This document shows, piece after piece, positions 24,695 to 33,713 of a stretch of DNA of 64,000 bases. This stretch comes from Microbacterium proteolyticum (lineage in GTDB: Bacteria; Actinomycetota; Actinomycetes; Actinomycetales; Microbacteriaceae). The notes beneath the pieces were generated by a model. It had not been told where the DNA came from and ran no database searches. It saw only the letters and a list, made by a program, of their open reading frames with translations. The stretch spans positions 744,001-808,000 of the forward strand of contig NZ_CP121274.1 of assembly GCF_029639405.1 (NCBI RefSeq), given 5' to 3'. The position numbers and the translations under genes were made by a program. Numbering within the stretch: the first letter of the stretch is position 1; every line of letters begins with the position of its first letter.

Positions 24695-27600
24695 CCGTCC
24701 GCATCGTCCACCGGCCCGCGCGCATCAGCGAAGCCGTCGAGCCCGCGGCCGACGTGATCCTCGCGCCGCCGCCGCCGATCGGCGAGGGCGCGACGGGCTT
24801 CCCGCTGCAGTCGCTGCTGCCGATCGTCGGCAGCCTGTCGTCGATCACGATGATCGTGCTGCTGCGCAACAACCCGATCATGGTCGTGGTGGGCGCGGTC
24901 ATCCTCGTCGTCGCGCTCGTCGGCGGCCTCGGCATGGCCCTCACGCAGCGCGGCAACGCCGCGAGGCAGCGCCGCGTGCAGCGCGAGCGCTACCTCGACT
25001 ACCTCGAGGAGACACGCGAGGCCGTGCGCGAGACCGCCGACGCGCAGCGCACCGCAGCCCTCGCGCTCCACCCCTCCCCCGGCACGCTCGTCGAGATCGC
25101 CGCGGACCCCGCCCGGCGCTGGGAGCGTCGACCGGGAGATGCCGATTTCCTCCGCGTCCGCATCGGCACGGGCGACCTGCGCGCGGTCGAGGTGGCCCTC
25201 CCGCCCGAGCAGAACCCCGTGCAGCCGTTCGACCCCGTGATGCGCGAATCCGCCGAGCGCATGGTGCGCCTGGCCGGGATCGCGCAGGGCATGCCCGCGA
25301 CCGTCGACCTCGAGCGCGGCGGCCAGGTCTCGCTCGTCGGGGCGCGCGGCGACACCCTTCGCGTCGCGCGTGCCCTCGCGGCGCAGATCGCGGCGTTCCA
25401 CTCCCCCGACGACGTGCACATCGCCGCGGCCATCGCGCCCGGCCAGCGCGACGACTGGCACGGCCTCGATCTGCTGCCCCATCTCTCCGGAGACACCCCG
25501 CCCGCCGGTGCGGTCACCGCCCGACGTATCGCGCCGAGCCTCCCCGAGCTGCTGTCGCTGCTGCGCGACGAGTTGCGCGACCGCGTCGCGACCGCCGCCG
25601 CGTCGCGCCGCGCGGGTCGTAAGACCAAGCCCGGGCGCCTGGTGATCTTCGTCGACGAGGCCGATCACGCCGCGTCCCCCGTTCCCCGCCTGGATGCCGC
25701 CCTCGACCTCGCCGCCCTCGGCGTCACGGTCGTGCACCTCGTCGACGACCGTCTGAAGGAGCCCACGTCGGTCGCCGTCCGCGTGACCGTCGAGAACGGC
25801 ACCGCGACGGTGGAGACCCCGGGAACGGGTGAGGCGGCGGTGAGTGGCATCCGGATCGATCCCGTGACGCCCGCCGCGCTCGACGTCGTGGCGCGCCCGC
25901 TCGCGGGGCTCCGGCTCACGCGCACCTCCGCGCAGGACTCCGGCACCGCGCTCGCCCCCGACGTGACGCAGCTCCTCGGCGTCGCCGACGTGGATGCCAT
26001 CGACACCTCGGCCGCGTGGCGCACGCGCAGTGCCGCGGAGTTCCTGCGCGTGCCGATCGGCGTCGACGACCAGGGCGGCCCCGTGCTGCTCGACCTGAAG
26101 GAGTCCGCGCAGCTCGGCATGGGGCCGCACGGCATCTGCATCGGCGCGACCGGTTCGGGCAAGAGCGAGCTGCTGCGCACGCTCATCCTGGGCCTCGCGC
26201 TCACGCACGCGCCCGACGACCTCAGCATGATCCTCGTCGACTACAAGGGCGGTGCGGCGTTCGCGCCGTTCTCCCGGCTCCCGCACGTCGCGGGCATCAT
26301 CGACAACCTCGCCGACGACCCGCAGCTGACCGAACGCGCCCGCGCGAGCATCCAGGGCGAGGTCGTGCGCCGGCAGCGCCTGTTGAAGGATGCCGGGAAC
26401 GCGGCATCCATCGGTCACTACCGGCAGATGCGCCGCGATCGCCCCGAGCTGCCGGCGCTGCCGCACCTGTTCCTCGTGATCGACGAGTTCGGCGAGCTGC
26501 TAACGGCGGAGCCCGATTTCGTGGAGCTGCTGCTGACGATCGGGCGCATCGGCCGCTCGATCGGCGTGCACCTGCTGCTGTCCAGCCAGCGGATCGAGGG
26601 CGGACGCCTCCGCGGACTCGACACGTATCTGTCGTACCGGATCGGCCTCCGCACGTTCTCCGAGTCGGAGTCGGCCGTGGTGCTCGACACCCCCGACGCG
26701 TTCCACCTGCCGGCGATCCCCGGGTTCGGTTACCTCAAGGTCGACACGTCGGTCTACACGCGGTTCCGCGCCGGGTACGTGTCGGGCCCGGTGCCCGACC
26801 CGGTCGAGTCCGGTCCACGGCACGACGATGCCCCGCCGGTGCTGCGCCTGCCCGCGTACGACCTGCCCGAGGATTCGCCCGAGGCCGAGCAGCTCGACAG
26901 CGCCGAGCCCGAGACCCCGACCACCGGTCGCACGCTCGTGCAGGCGGCGACCTCGAGGCTCGCGCGCGGCATCGCCCGCACGCGTCCGGTGTGGCTGCCG
27001 CCGCTCCCGCCCGTGCTGACCCTCGGCGGCGTGCTGCCGCAGGCCGACGGGGCCGGGACGCTCCGCGCGCCGATGGGCCTCCTCGACGACCCGTCGAAGC
27101 AGACGCAGTCGCCGTGGATGCTCGATCTCACGCGCTCGGGCGGCCACGTGTCGATCACCGGTGCGCCGCAGTCGGGGCGCTCGATGTTCCTGCGCACGCT
27201 CGCGGCATCCCTGTCGTTCACGCACTCGCCGCGCCAGGTGAGCATCTACGGCATGGACCTCACCGGCGGCGGGCTCGCCCGCATCGAGCCGTTCCCGCAC
27301 GTCGGTGGCGTCGCGACGCGCGGCAACCGCGAGCGGCTCACGCGTCTGCTCGAGGAGCTCACCGGCATGCTCGCCGTCCGCGAGCGCGTTTTCCGCGACC
27401 AGGGCCTCGACTCGCTCGCCGACATGCGCCGCCAGCACGCCGACGGCCGCCTCCCCGACCTGCCGAGCGCCGACGTCGTGCTGCTCGTCGACGGGCTCGG
27501 GGCGCTGCGGCAGGACTTCGAAGACCTCGAGACACCGCTTGGGCAGCTGCTCGAACGCGGCGGCAGCTTCGGCATCCACGTCGTCGTCGCCCTGTCGCGC

Positions 27601-28851
27601 TGGAACGAACTGCGCATGAACCTGCAGGGACTCATCGGCACCCGCCTCGAGCTGAAGCTCAACGACCCCGCCGACTCGCAGATCGCGCGGAAGCTCTCGC
27701 AGACGCTCCGCGCCGACGAGCCCGGTCGCGTGCTGACCGACGAGAAGCTGTTCGCGCAGATCGCGCTGCCGCTGCTCGAAGAGGTCGACGACGGCGACAC
27801 CGGCGAGGCGCTCGAACAGCTCGCGCGCGAGAGCGCGGCCCGCTGGGGCGGTCAGGGCGCGGCGCCCATCCGGCTGCTGCCCGAGGTGCTGTCGCCGGCC
27901 GAGCTGCCCGACGCGATCGACGAACCGGATGCCGTGCCCCTGGGCCTGCGTCAGGACACGATGCAGCCGGTGTCGCTCGACCTCGTCACGCGCGACCCGC
28001 ACCTGCTCGTGCTCGGCGACAGCCGCTGCGGCAAGACGACGCTGCTGCGCGGCATCGTGCAGGGCGCGATCGACCGGCATTCGGCGGAAGAGCTGGTCGT
28101 CGCCCTGATGGACGCGCGCGGCGAGCTGGCGGCGGAGATCCCGGATGCCTACCTCGGCGGTCACGCGTCGTCGGGTCGGCAGGGGCGGCTGCTGGCCGAA
28201 TCGATCGCGGTCGAGCTCGAGAAGCGCGCGAACGATCGCGACGCGGGTCCGCGGATCCTCGTGATCGCCGACGACTTCGACATCCTCGCCGCCGGCGGCA
28301 CCGAGCCGCTGCGCCCGCTCCTGCCGTACCTGGCGTCGTCGCGCGACCTGCGGCTGAACGTCGTCGTGAGCCGCCCGGTCGCGGGAGCCTCGCGCGCGAT
28401 GTTCGACGTGGCGCTGCAGGGCATCCGCGACACCGGCGGCACGGCGCTGATCATGTCGGGCGACCGCTCCGAGGGCGCGCTGCTGCCCAAGCTCTATGCC
28501 GAGCCGATGATCGCCGGACGTGGCCGTCTGGCGCGCCGCGGCGAGCGTCCGACCCTCGTACAGGTGGCGAACTTCGTCGCCGGCGAGGGTGATGCCGCGG
28601 GTGCTTCGACGGTGGGCGCGCCGGCGGAGGCGGAGCCTGAGGTGGATGCCGGTGGGGCGGATGCCGTGGACGAGGCGACGCGGGAGGTGGCACCCTCGGC
28701 CGCTGCTTCCGCACCGGCTGCCGCCACGCCGCCGAGTGACGACGTCGACGAGGCGACCCGCGAGGTGGTCGCCGCGCGGGGTCCCGCAGCGGCATCGAGC
28801 GGCGAGGACCAGCCGCTGACCCGACGGAGGAGAGACAACCGTGCCCCGTAA
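24691..28851 (+). CDS. eccC: type VII secretion ATPase EccC (fused EccCa-EccCb)
   Basis: A 1386-residue FtsK/SpoIIIE-type motor that recognises and translocates WXG100 substrates. Two transmembrane helices lie at about residues 44-75. Three ATPase domains follow: GATGSGKSELLR at about 485 (intact Walker A, with MILVDYKGGAAF as Walker B), GAPQSGRSMFLR at about 824 (lysine replaced by arginine), and GDSRCGKTTLLR at about 1109 (intact). A charged Ala/Glu tail with duplicated VDEATREV segments ends the protein. Length is normal for fused EccC. The start overlaps the preceding stop by four bases. Confidence 0.95.
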   Translation: MTVRIVHRPARISEAVEPAADVILAPPPPIGEGATGFPLQSLLPIVGSLSSITMIVLLRNNPIMVVVGAVILVVALVGGLGMALTQRGNAARQRRVQRERYLDYLEETREAVRETADAQRTAALALHPSPGTLVEIAADPARRWERRPGDADFLRVRIGTGDLRAVEVALPPEQNPVQPFDPVMRESAERMVRLAGIAQGMPATVDLERGGQVSLVGARGDTLRVARALAAQIAAFHSPDDVHIAAAIAPGQRDDWHGLDLLPHLSGDTPPAGAVTARRIAPSLPELLSLLRDELRDRVATAAASRRAGRKTKPGRLVIFVDEADHAASPVPRLDAALDLAALGVTVVHLVDDRLKEPTSVAVRVTVENGTATVETPGTGEAAVSGIRIDPVTPAALDVVARPLAGLRLTRTSAQDSGTALAPDVTQLLGVADVDAIDTSAAWRTRSAAEFLRVPIGVDDQGGPVLLDLKESAQLGMGPHGICIGATGSGKSELLRTLILGLALTHAPDDLSMILVDYKGGAAFAPFSRLPHVAGIIDNLADDPQLTERARASIQGEVVRRQRLLKDAGNAASIGHYRQMRRDRPELPALPHLFLVIDEFGELLTAEPDFVELLLTIGRIGRSIGVHLLLSSQRIEGGRLRGLDTYLSYRIGLRTFSESESAVVLDTPDAFHLPAIPGFGYLKVDTSVYTRFRAGYVSGPVPDPVESGPRHDDAPPVLRLPAYDLPEDSPEAEQLDSAEPETPTTGRTLVQAATSRLARGIARTRPVWLPPLPPVLTLGGVLPQADGAGTLRAPMGLLDDPSKQTQSPWMLDLTRSGGHVSITGAPQSGRSMFLRTLAASLSFTHSPRQVSIYGMDLTGGGLARIEPFPHVGGVATRGNRERLTRLLEELTGMLAVRERVFRDQGLDSLADMRRQHADGRLPDLPSADVVLLVDGLGALRQDFEDLETPLGQLLERGGSFGIHVVVALSRWNELRMNLQGLIGTRLELKLNDPADSQIARKLSQTLRADEPGRVLTDEKLFAQIALPLLEEVDDGDTGEALEQLARESAARWGGQGAAPIRLLPEVLSPAELPDAIDEPDAVPLGLRQDTMQPVSLDLVTRDPHLLVLGDSRCGKTTLLRGIVQGAIDRHSAEELVVALMDARGELAAEIPDAYLGGHASSGRQGRLLAESIAVELEKRANDRDAGPRILVIADDFDILAAGGTEPLRPLLPYLASSRDLRLNVVVSRPVAGASRAMFDVALQGIRDTGGTALIMSGDRSEGALLPKLYAEPMIAGRGRLARRGERPTLVQVANFVAGEGDAAGASTVGAPAEAEPEVDAGGADAVDEATREVAPSAAASAPAAATPPSDDVDEATREVVAARGPAAASSGEDQPLTRRRRDNRAP

Positions 28852-29203
28852 CAGCGTCGCGTTCACGCGCGAACCGGTCGACATCGAGGCCCTGGCCGAG
28901 GCGGTCTCGACGGTGCTGACTCCCGAGGAACTTGCGGCGACCGAGGTCGAGATCCGCCCCCGCGACGACGGCGCAGCCGCTCAGGTGGTCGTGGCCGAGC
29001 GCGTGGTTCTCACCGTCCTCCGCCCCCGACTGACGCCGCCCCCCGCGGAACTCGCCCGGGTCTACGGCGCGGTCGAGGTGGCCACCGACGCCCGCTGGTC
29101 GACGGACTGCTTCGTGACGTGGGAGCCCGAGGGCGTCATCGGCGTGCGGTTGCTCGAAGCTGCGGCCGCCGCGCGCGGGGGTGTGGCGGCCCACCTGGGC
29201 TGA
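28841..29203 (+). CDS. small accessory protein of type VII locus, paralogue of 48464
   Basis: A 120-residue protein of unknown family, GTG start overlapping eccC by 11 bp. It shares a pattern with the 116-residue protein at 48464: a T-VLT(I/V)-P strand, a central Asp-Ala-(R/E)-W block (TDARWSTD here, ADAERWWIDL there), and a closing (A/S)GGVA(A)H-L. Both follow or accompany a DUF6177 gene. It ends the secretion operon just before a strong inverted repeat. Confidence 0.65.
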   Translation: MPRNSVAFTREPVDIEALAEAVSTVLTPEELAATEVEIRPRDDGAAAQVVVAERVVLTVLRPRLTPPPAELARVYGAVEVATDARWSTDCFVTWEPEGVIGVRLLEAAAAARGGVAAHLG

Positions 29204-29245
29204 GCTTCACCCACGGGGCTCGCCGCGCGGGCGCGGCCCACGCGG

Positions 29246-29310
29246 TTTGGGGCGCATTCCGCGCATTGGGGCGCGCAATACACGCCCCAATGCGCGAATC
29301 GCGCCCCAAA
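29246..29310. terminator. 28-nt-arm hairpin between convergent genes
   Basis: Arms 29246-29273 and 29283-29310 pair over most of 28 nt (TTTGGGGCGC and GCGCATTGGGGCG blocks match their complements exactly, with a 5-nt mismatched centre), leaving a 9-nt loop. It lies between the ends of the eccC operon and the amidase gene, the right place for a bidirectional terminator. Confidence 0.7.
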
Positions 29311-29365
29311 CCCCGACAACGCCGCCGAACGCGGCGCCCAACACCCGCGTCGGCCTCGCAGCCCG

Positions 29366-31057
29366 CTACCCCAGCGCCGGAGTCCGCGGGGGCACCGTCC
29401 GCCGCGGGCGCAGCGCCTCGAACGCCGCCGCCATCGACAGCAACGCCGCATCGTCGTACGCGCGGCCCGCGAACGTCACACCCGCCGGCATCCCGATGTC
29501 GGGCATCGTCCCGAGCGGCACGGTCACCGTCGGCACACCGCAGTGGCGGATCGCGAGGTTGCCCGTCGCGACCCACACGCCGTTGCGCCACGCGATGTCG
29601 GCCGACGCCTCGTTGACGTCGGCGTCGGCGGGCGCCACGTCGCTGAGCGTGGGGAAGACCACGGCGGCGAAGCCGTTGGCATCCATCCACTCCTCCAGAT
29701 CGCGACGCCGGGTCTCCTCGAGACCGCGCACCCCCTCGGCGAGCGCTGGGATCTCGAAGAACGAACCGACCGGATGCTCGCGAACGTGCGAGGGGTAGAG
29801 AGGGATGTCGTCGTCGAAACCGGTGTACCGGTCGGGCAGCGCTCCCTCGGGGTGCGGGAAGATCGCCGCGCCGTCCACCGTGGCCAGGCCCGGGTGGCCG
29901 GTGGCGCGAAGGAAGTCGTCCCACGCCCACGCCGACAGGTCGACGATCTCGCGGTGCAGGAACTCGTCCGACACCAGACCCCGCGTCCGGATCGTCGGCG
30001 CACCGGGACGATCGCCCTCGTAGTTGCTCACGAGCGGGAAGTCGCAGTCGACCACGATCGCGCCCGCGGCTTCGAGATCCGCGCGGGCGATGTCGAACAG
30101 CTCGCGCAGCGACGGGCGCAGCTCGATCGGCTCACCGGTCGGCCCGCCGACGCCGCGGGTTCCGGTCCCCGCCAGCGGATCATCGCCGAGGAACATGCGC
30201 GGGATGCCGATGCGCTTGCCCTTCAGCGACGGGCGGCCGGCGAGCGCGGCGAACGACGGCGGCCGCACCTCGTCCACCGTGGGGAGCGCAACCCACGGCT
30301 GCGCGCGCCAGAAGTCGCCGCGCGTCTCGGGGTCGTCGGCGACGATCACGTCGAGCACGGCGAGCAGGTCGGCCATCGAGCGGGTGTGCGGCACGACGAC
30401 GTCCATGGTCGGCACGAGCGGCCAGTTGCCGCGCACCGAGATCATGCCCCGCGACGGCGTGTACGCGCACAGCCCGTTGCAGGCCGCGGGCGCGCGGCCG
30501 CTCGACCACGTCTCCTCACCCAGGCCGAAGACGCCGAACGACGCCGCGGTCGCCGTGCCCGAGCCGTTGGACGAGCCGGACGCGAACGCCGATGTCAGGA
30601 AGTCGGCGTTGTACGGGCTCTCGGCCCGGCCGTACTGCCCGCGTTGCATGCCGCCGTTGGCCATCGGGGGCATGTTCGTGAGTCCCAGGCAGATGGCACC
30701 GGCCTCGCGCAGCCGCGCGATCGTGAACGCGTCGTCGGTCGCGACGAGGTCGGCGAACGCCGGGCTCCCGGCCGCGACCGTGAGGCCGCGCACCATGTAG
30801 CTGTCCTTGGCGGTGTACGGGATGCCGTCGAGCAGCCCCCGCGCGTGACCGGCGGCGCGGCGCGCATCCGACGCCTGCGCCTCGGCGAGCGCGTCGGGGT
30901 TCCGAACCACGACGGCGTTGAGCTTCGTCTCGGTGTCGGGGCCGTCGTACGCGTCGATGCGCGCGAGGTGTGCCTCGACCAGCTCGACGGCGGTGGTGCG
31001 CCCCTCGGCGAGGGCGGCGGCGAGATCGGCGATGGATGCCTCGACCACATCGATCAT
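29366..31057 (-). CDS. amidase signature family hydrolase
   Basis: A 563-residue serine amidase. The Ser-cisSer-Lys triad is visible: K84 in GIPYTAKDSY, the SSNGSG loop near residues 162-167, and the probable nucleophile S186 in LGEETWSSGRAPA, where most relatives read TGGSIR-P. The protein is long for the family, with an inserted region around 220-290. A GGAGGTG ribosome site precedes the ATG, which overlaps the agmatine deiminase stop. As the last gene of the operon it may hydrolyse a carbamoyl or amide product of the upstream steps; the substrate is not known. Confidence 0.88.
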   Translation of the reverse strand: MIDVVEASIADLAAALAEGRTTAVELVEAHLARIDAYDGPDTETKLNAVVVRNPDALAEAQASDARRAAGHARGLLDGIPYTAKDSYMVRGLTVAAGSPAFADLVATDDAFTIARLREAGAICLGLTNMPPMANGGMQRGQYGRAESPYNADFLTSAFASGSSNGSGTATAASFGVFGLGEETWSSGRAPAACNGLCAYTPSRGMISVRGNWPLVPTMDVVVPHTRSMADLLAVLDVIVADDPETRGDFWRAQPWVALPTVDEVRPPSFAALAGRPSLKGKRIGIPRMFLGDDPLAGTGTRGVGGPTGEPIELRPSLRELFDIARADLEAAGAIVVDCDFPLVSNYEGDRPGAPTIRTRGLVSDEFLHREIVDLSAWAWDDFLRATGHPGLATVDGAAIFPHPEGALPDRYTGFDDDIPLYPSHVREHPVGSFFEIPALAEGVRGLEETRRRDLEEWMDANGFAAVVFPTLSDVAPADADVNEASADIAWRNGVWVATGNLAIRHCGVPTVTVPLGTMPDIGMPAGVTFAGRAYDDAALLSMAAAFEALRPRRTVPPRTPALG

Positions 31058-32088
31058 GCGGACACCTCCGGCTGCTGCTGGGTGATGCAGTGGATGCCGC
31101 CGCCGCGCGCGAAGATCTCGCGGGCGTCGACGGTCACGACCCGGCGACCCGGGTAGACCTCCTCGAGGATGCCACGGGCCGTGGCATCCGCTTCGTCTTC
31201 ACCGAAGCCGCAGGCGATCACGCCGCCGTTCACGACGAGGTGGTTCACGTAGCTCCAGTCCGTGTCGCCCTCGGCGTCGCGGATGGTGGCCGGCGCGGGC
31301 AGGTCGCGGATGTCGAACGGACGGCCCGCGGCATCCGTCTGCGTCTCGAGGAAGGCGCGCAACTCGCGGGTGACCGCGTGGTCGGGGTGCGCGGCGTTGC
31401 GCTGGTCGTGGAGGAGCACCACGCCGGGCGAGGGGATCGTCGCGACGATGTCGACGTGTCCGCTGGTGCCGAAGTCGCCGTAGTCGCGGGTGAGGCCGCG
31501 CGGCAGCCATACGGCGTGCGTCGCGCCGAGCGTGCGGAGCATCTCGGCCTCGACCCGCTCCCGGGTCGCGTACCGGTTGCGGCGCGGGTCGAGCTGCACG
31601 GTCTCGGTGAGCAGGACGGTGCCCTCACCGTCGACGTGGATGCCGCCGCCCTCGTTCACGAGCAGCGACGGGACGAGCTCGGCGCCGGTGGCCTCAGCGA
31701 TGATCCGGCCGTGGTGCGCAGCTTTCTGCCACACCGACCAGTCGTGGTCGCCCCAGCCGTTGAAGATCCAGTCCACGGCCCCGAGGGCGCCGGGGCGCTC
31801 GGGGTCGACGACGAACGTCGGACCGGAGTCCCGCATCCAGAACTCGTCGACCGGCGCCTCCACCACCTCGATCTCGCTCGACAGCAGGCGGCGGGCGCGA
31901 GCGAGCTCGGACGGGTCGACGAGCATCGACACCGGCTCGAAGTCGGCGACGGCGTGGGCGACCGCGGTCCACGCGGCGTAGCCCGCCTCGCGCTCGGCAT
32001 CCGTCTCGCCGAGGGTCGGACCCTCGCTCGGGAACGCCATCCACGTGCGGGTGTGCGGGGCCGTCTCGGACGGCATGCGCCAGGTCAT
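31054..32088 (-). CDS. aguA: agmatine deiminase / peptidylarginine-deiminase family
   Basis: A 344-residue protein of the Porphyromonas-type deiminase family, which converts agmatine to N-carbamoylputrescine and ammonia. The guanidine-binding WMRDSGPTFV segment, the histidine in GTSGHVDIVAT and the catalytic cysteine in GGGIHCITQQQP near the C-terminus are all present. Both ends overlap neighbours by four bases (ATGA), so it is translated within the operon. The agmatine preference is family-based; a related guanidino substrate is possible. Confidence 0.85.
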   Translation of the reverse strand: MTWRMPSETAPHTRTWMAFPSEGPTLGETDAEREAGYAAWTAVAHAVADFEPVSMLVDPSELARARRLLSSEIEVVEAPVDEFWMRDSGPTFVVDPERPGALGAVDWIFNGWGDHDWSVWQKAAHHGRIIAEATGAELVPSLLVNEGGGIHVDGEGTVLLTETVQLDPRRNRYATRERVEAEMLRTLGATHAVWLPRGLTRDYGDFGTSGHVDIVATIPSPGVVLLHDQRNAAHPDHAVTRELRAFLETQTDAAGRPFDIRDLPAPATIRDAEGDTDWSYVNHLVVNGGVIACGFGEDEADATARGILEEVYPGRRVVTVDAREIFARGGGIHCITQQQPEVSA

Positions 32089-33713
32089 CGGGTGTCCTCT
32101 CGTGCGGCGGCGAACGTCTCGCGTCCTGCCACCATCGTCCTCACCGGTCGGGCGGTGAGCAGGGATGCCGCGCCCTCGGTGAACGGGTCGGTGTCGATCA
32201 CCACAAGGTCGGCGGCATAGCCGGGTGCCAGGCGACCGCGCCAGTCGGCGTCGCCGACCGAGGCCGCGGCATCCCGGGTCGCGTGTCCGATCGCGTCGGC
32301 GAGCGGCAGCGCGTACTGGGGGTGCACGGCCGGCACCGACGGGTCGAGGGCCGAGGCCCGCGTCGCCGCGACGTACATGTTCGCCAGCGCGTCGTAGGGG
32401 GCGGTGGGAGCGTCGGTCGAGAACGCCACGAGCGCCCCCGCCCGCTCGTACTCGGGCCACGGGAACGCCCGTTCCACCCGCTCGTCGCCGAGCATCGCCG
32501 CCCAGTTGGCGAAGATCGCCGGGTCGGCGTGGACGGGCTGGAGGGATGCCGTCACCCCGAGCCGCGCCATGCGCTCGGCCGTGCCGGGCGCCGCGTACTC
32601 CAGGTGCTCGAGGCGGTGCCGACGCGGGAGGTCGCCGTTCGCCTCGATCGCCCGCTCGATCGCGGTGAGGGCGGCGTCGCTCGCGGCATCCCCGATCGCA
32701 TGCATCGCGATCTGCAGCCCCGCGGCGTCGGCGGCGGCCACGACCGGCGCGAGATCGCGCAGCGGCCAGATCGGATCGGCGTTCGAGCCGTCGGCGTACG
32801 GCGCGCCCATCGCCGCGGTGCACGCGTCGATCACGCCGTCGAGGATGAGCTTCACGCCCACGACCCGCAGCCACGGCGAGGCGGGGCGTCGGGCGAGCTC
32901 GACGACCCGGTCGAGCTGAGCGAGGTTGCGTTCGACCTCGCCGGTGTTCTCCAGCAACCAGTGCGCCGACACCCGCAACGGCAGGCGCCCGCCGTGCCGC
33001 TCGACGGCCCGCTCGATCGCGGCGAGACCGTGCTCGTCGAACGCCATGTCGACAACGCCCGTCACCCCGGCGGCGGCGTACGCGGCGAGCATCCGTTCCA
33101 CGGCATCGTCGCGCTCGGCATCCGTGGTCGAGGCGTCGCGCTGCGCCCACGCGTACTGCACCGCCGCCGTCTCGAACAGCATCCCGTTCGGTTCGCCGTC
33201 GGCGTCGCGGCCGATCTCGCCGCCCAGGGGATCGGGGGTGTCGCGCGTGATGCCGAGCTCGGCCAGTGCGGCGGAGTTCACCCAGCAGGAGTGGTAGTCG
33301 TTGGCATCCAGGTAGACCGGCACGTCGGAGACGACGGCGTCGATCATCGCCGCGGTCGGCGCACCGCCCGGCACCGAATCGAACAGCCACCCGCGTCCGC
33401 GGAGCACCGCGGCGTCAGGATCGGCGGCGCGGGCCTCGCGCAGGAGAACCTGGATGCCGTCGAGGGTGCGCGCGTCGGTCAGGGCGACCTGGCCGAGCGA
33501 CTGGCCCATCATGAGCAGGTGCGTGTGCGCATCGGAGAATCCGGGGAGCACGAGCGCTCCGTCGAGGTCGACGACCTCGTCCGCGCCGACCGCCGCGTCG
33601 GCGCCGATCGCGACGATCGTCTCGCCCTCGATCGTGAGGGCATCCGTCCACTGTCGGGTGGGGTCGGTGTCGGCCGTGAAGATCCGGCCGCCCCGGAAGA
33701 GCGTGCGGGTCAT
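32085..33713 (-). CDS. amidohydrolase (YtcJ/amidohydrolase-3 family)
   Basis: A 542-residue metal-dependent hydrolase. It starts with the small beta-domain segment LFRGGRIFTAD, then the metal-binding LPGFSDAHTHLL. Further landmarks are GVKLILDG, IAMHAIGDAA, RHRLEHLEYA and AFSTDAPTAPYD, in the order expected for YtcJ-like enzymes. Substrates in this family are varied N-acyl or amide compounds. It sits between the MFS transporter and the agmatine deiminase with four-base overlaps on both sides. Confidence 0.87.
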   Translation of the reverse strand: MTRTLFRGGRIFTADTDPTRQWTDALTIEGETIVAIGADAAVGADEVVDLDGALVLPGFSDAHTHLLMMGQSLGQVALTDARTLDGIQVLLREARAADPDAAVLRGRGWLFDSVPGGAPTAAMIDAVVSDVPVYLDANDYHSCWVNSAALAELGITRDTPDPLGGEIGRDADGEPNGMLFETAAVQYAWAQRDASTTDAERDDAVERMLAAYAAAGVTGVVDMAFDEHGLAAIERAVERHGGRLPLRVSAHWLLENTGEVERNLAQLDRVVELARRPASPWLRVVGVKLILDGVIDACTAAMGAPYADGSNADPIWPLRDLAPVVAAADAAGLQIAMHAIGDAASDAALTAIERAIEANGDLPRRHRLEHLEYAAPGTAERMARLGVTASLQPVHADPAIFANWAAMLGDERVERAFPWPEYERAGALVAFSTDAPTAPYDALANMYVAATRASALDPSVPAVHPQYALPLADAIGHATRDAAASVGDADWRGRLAPGYAADLVVIDTDPFTEGAASLLTARPVRTMVAGRETFAAAREDTR

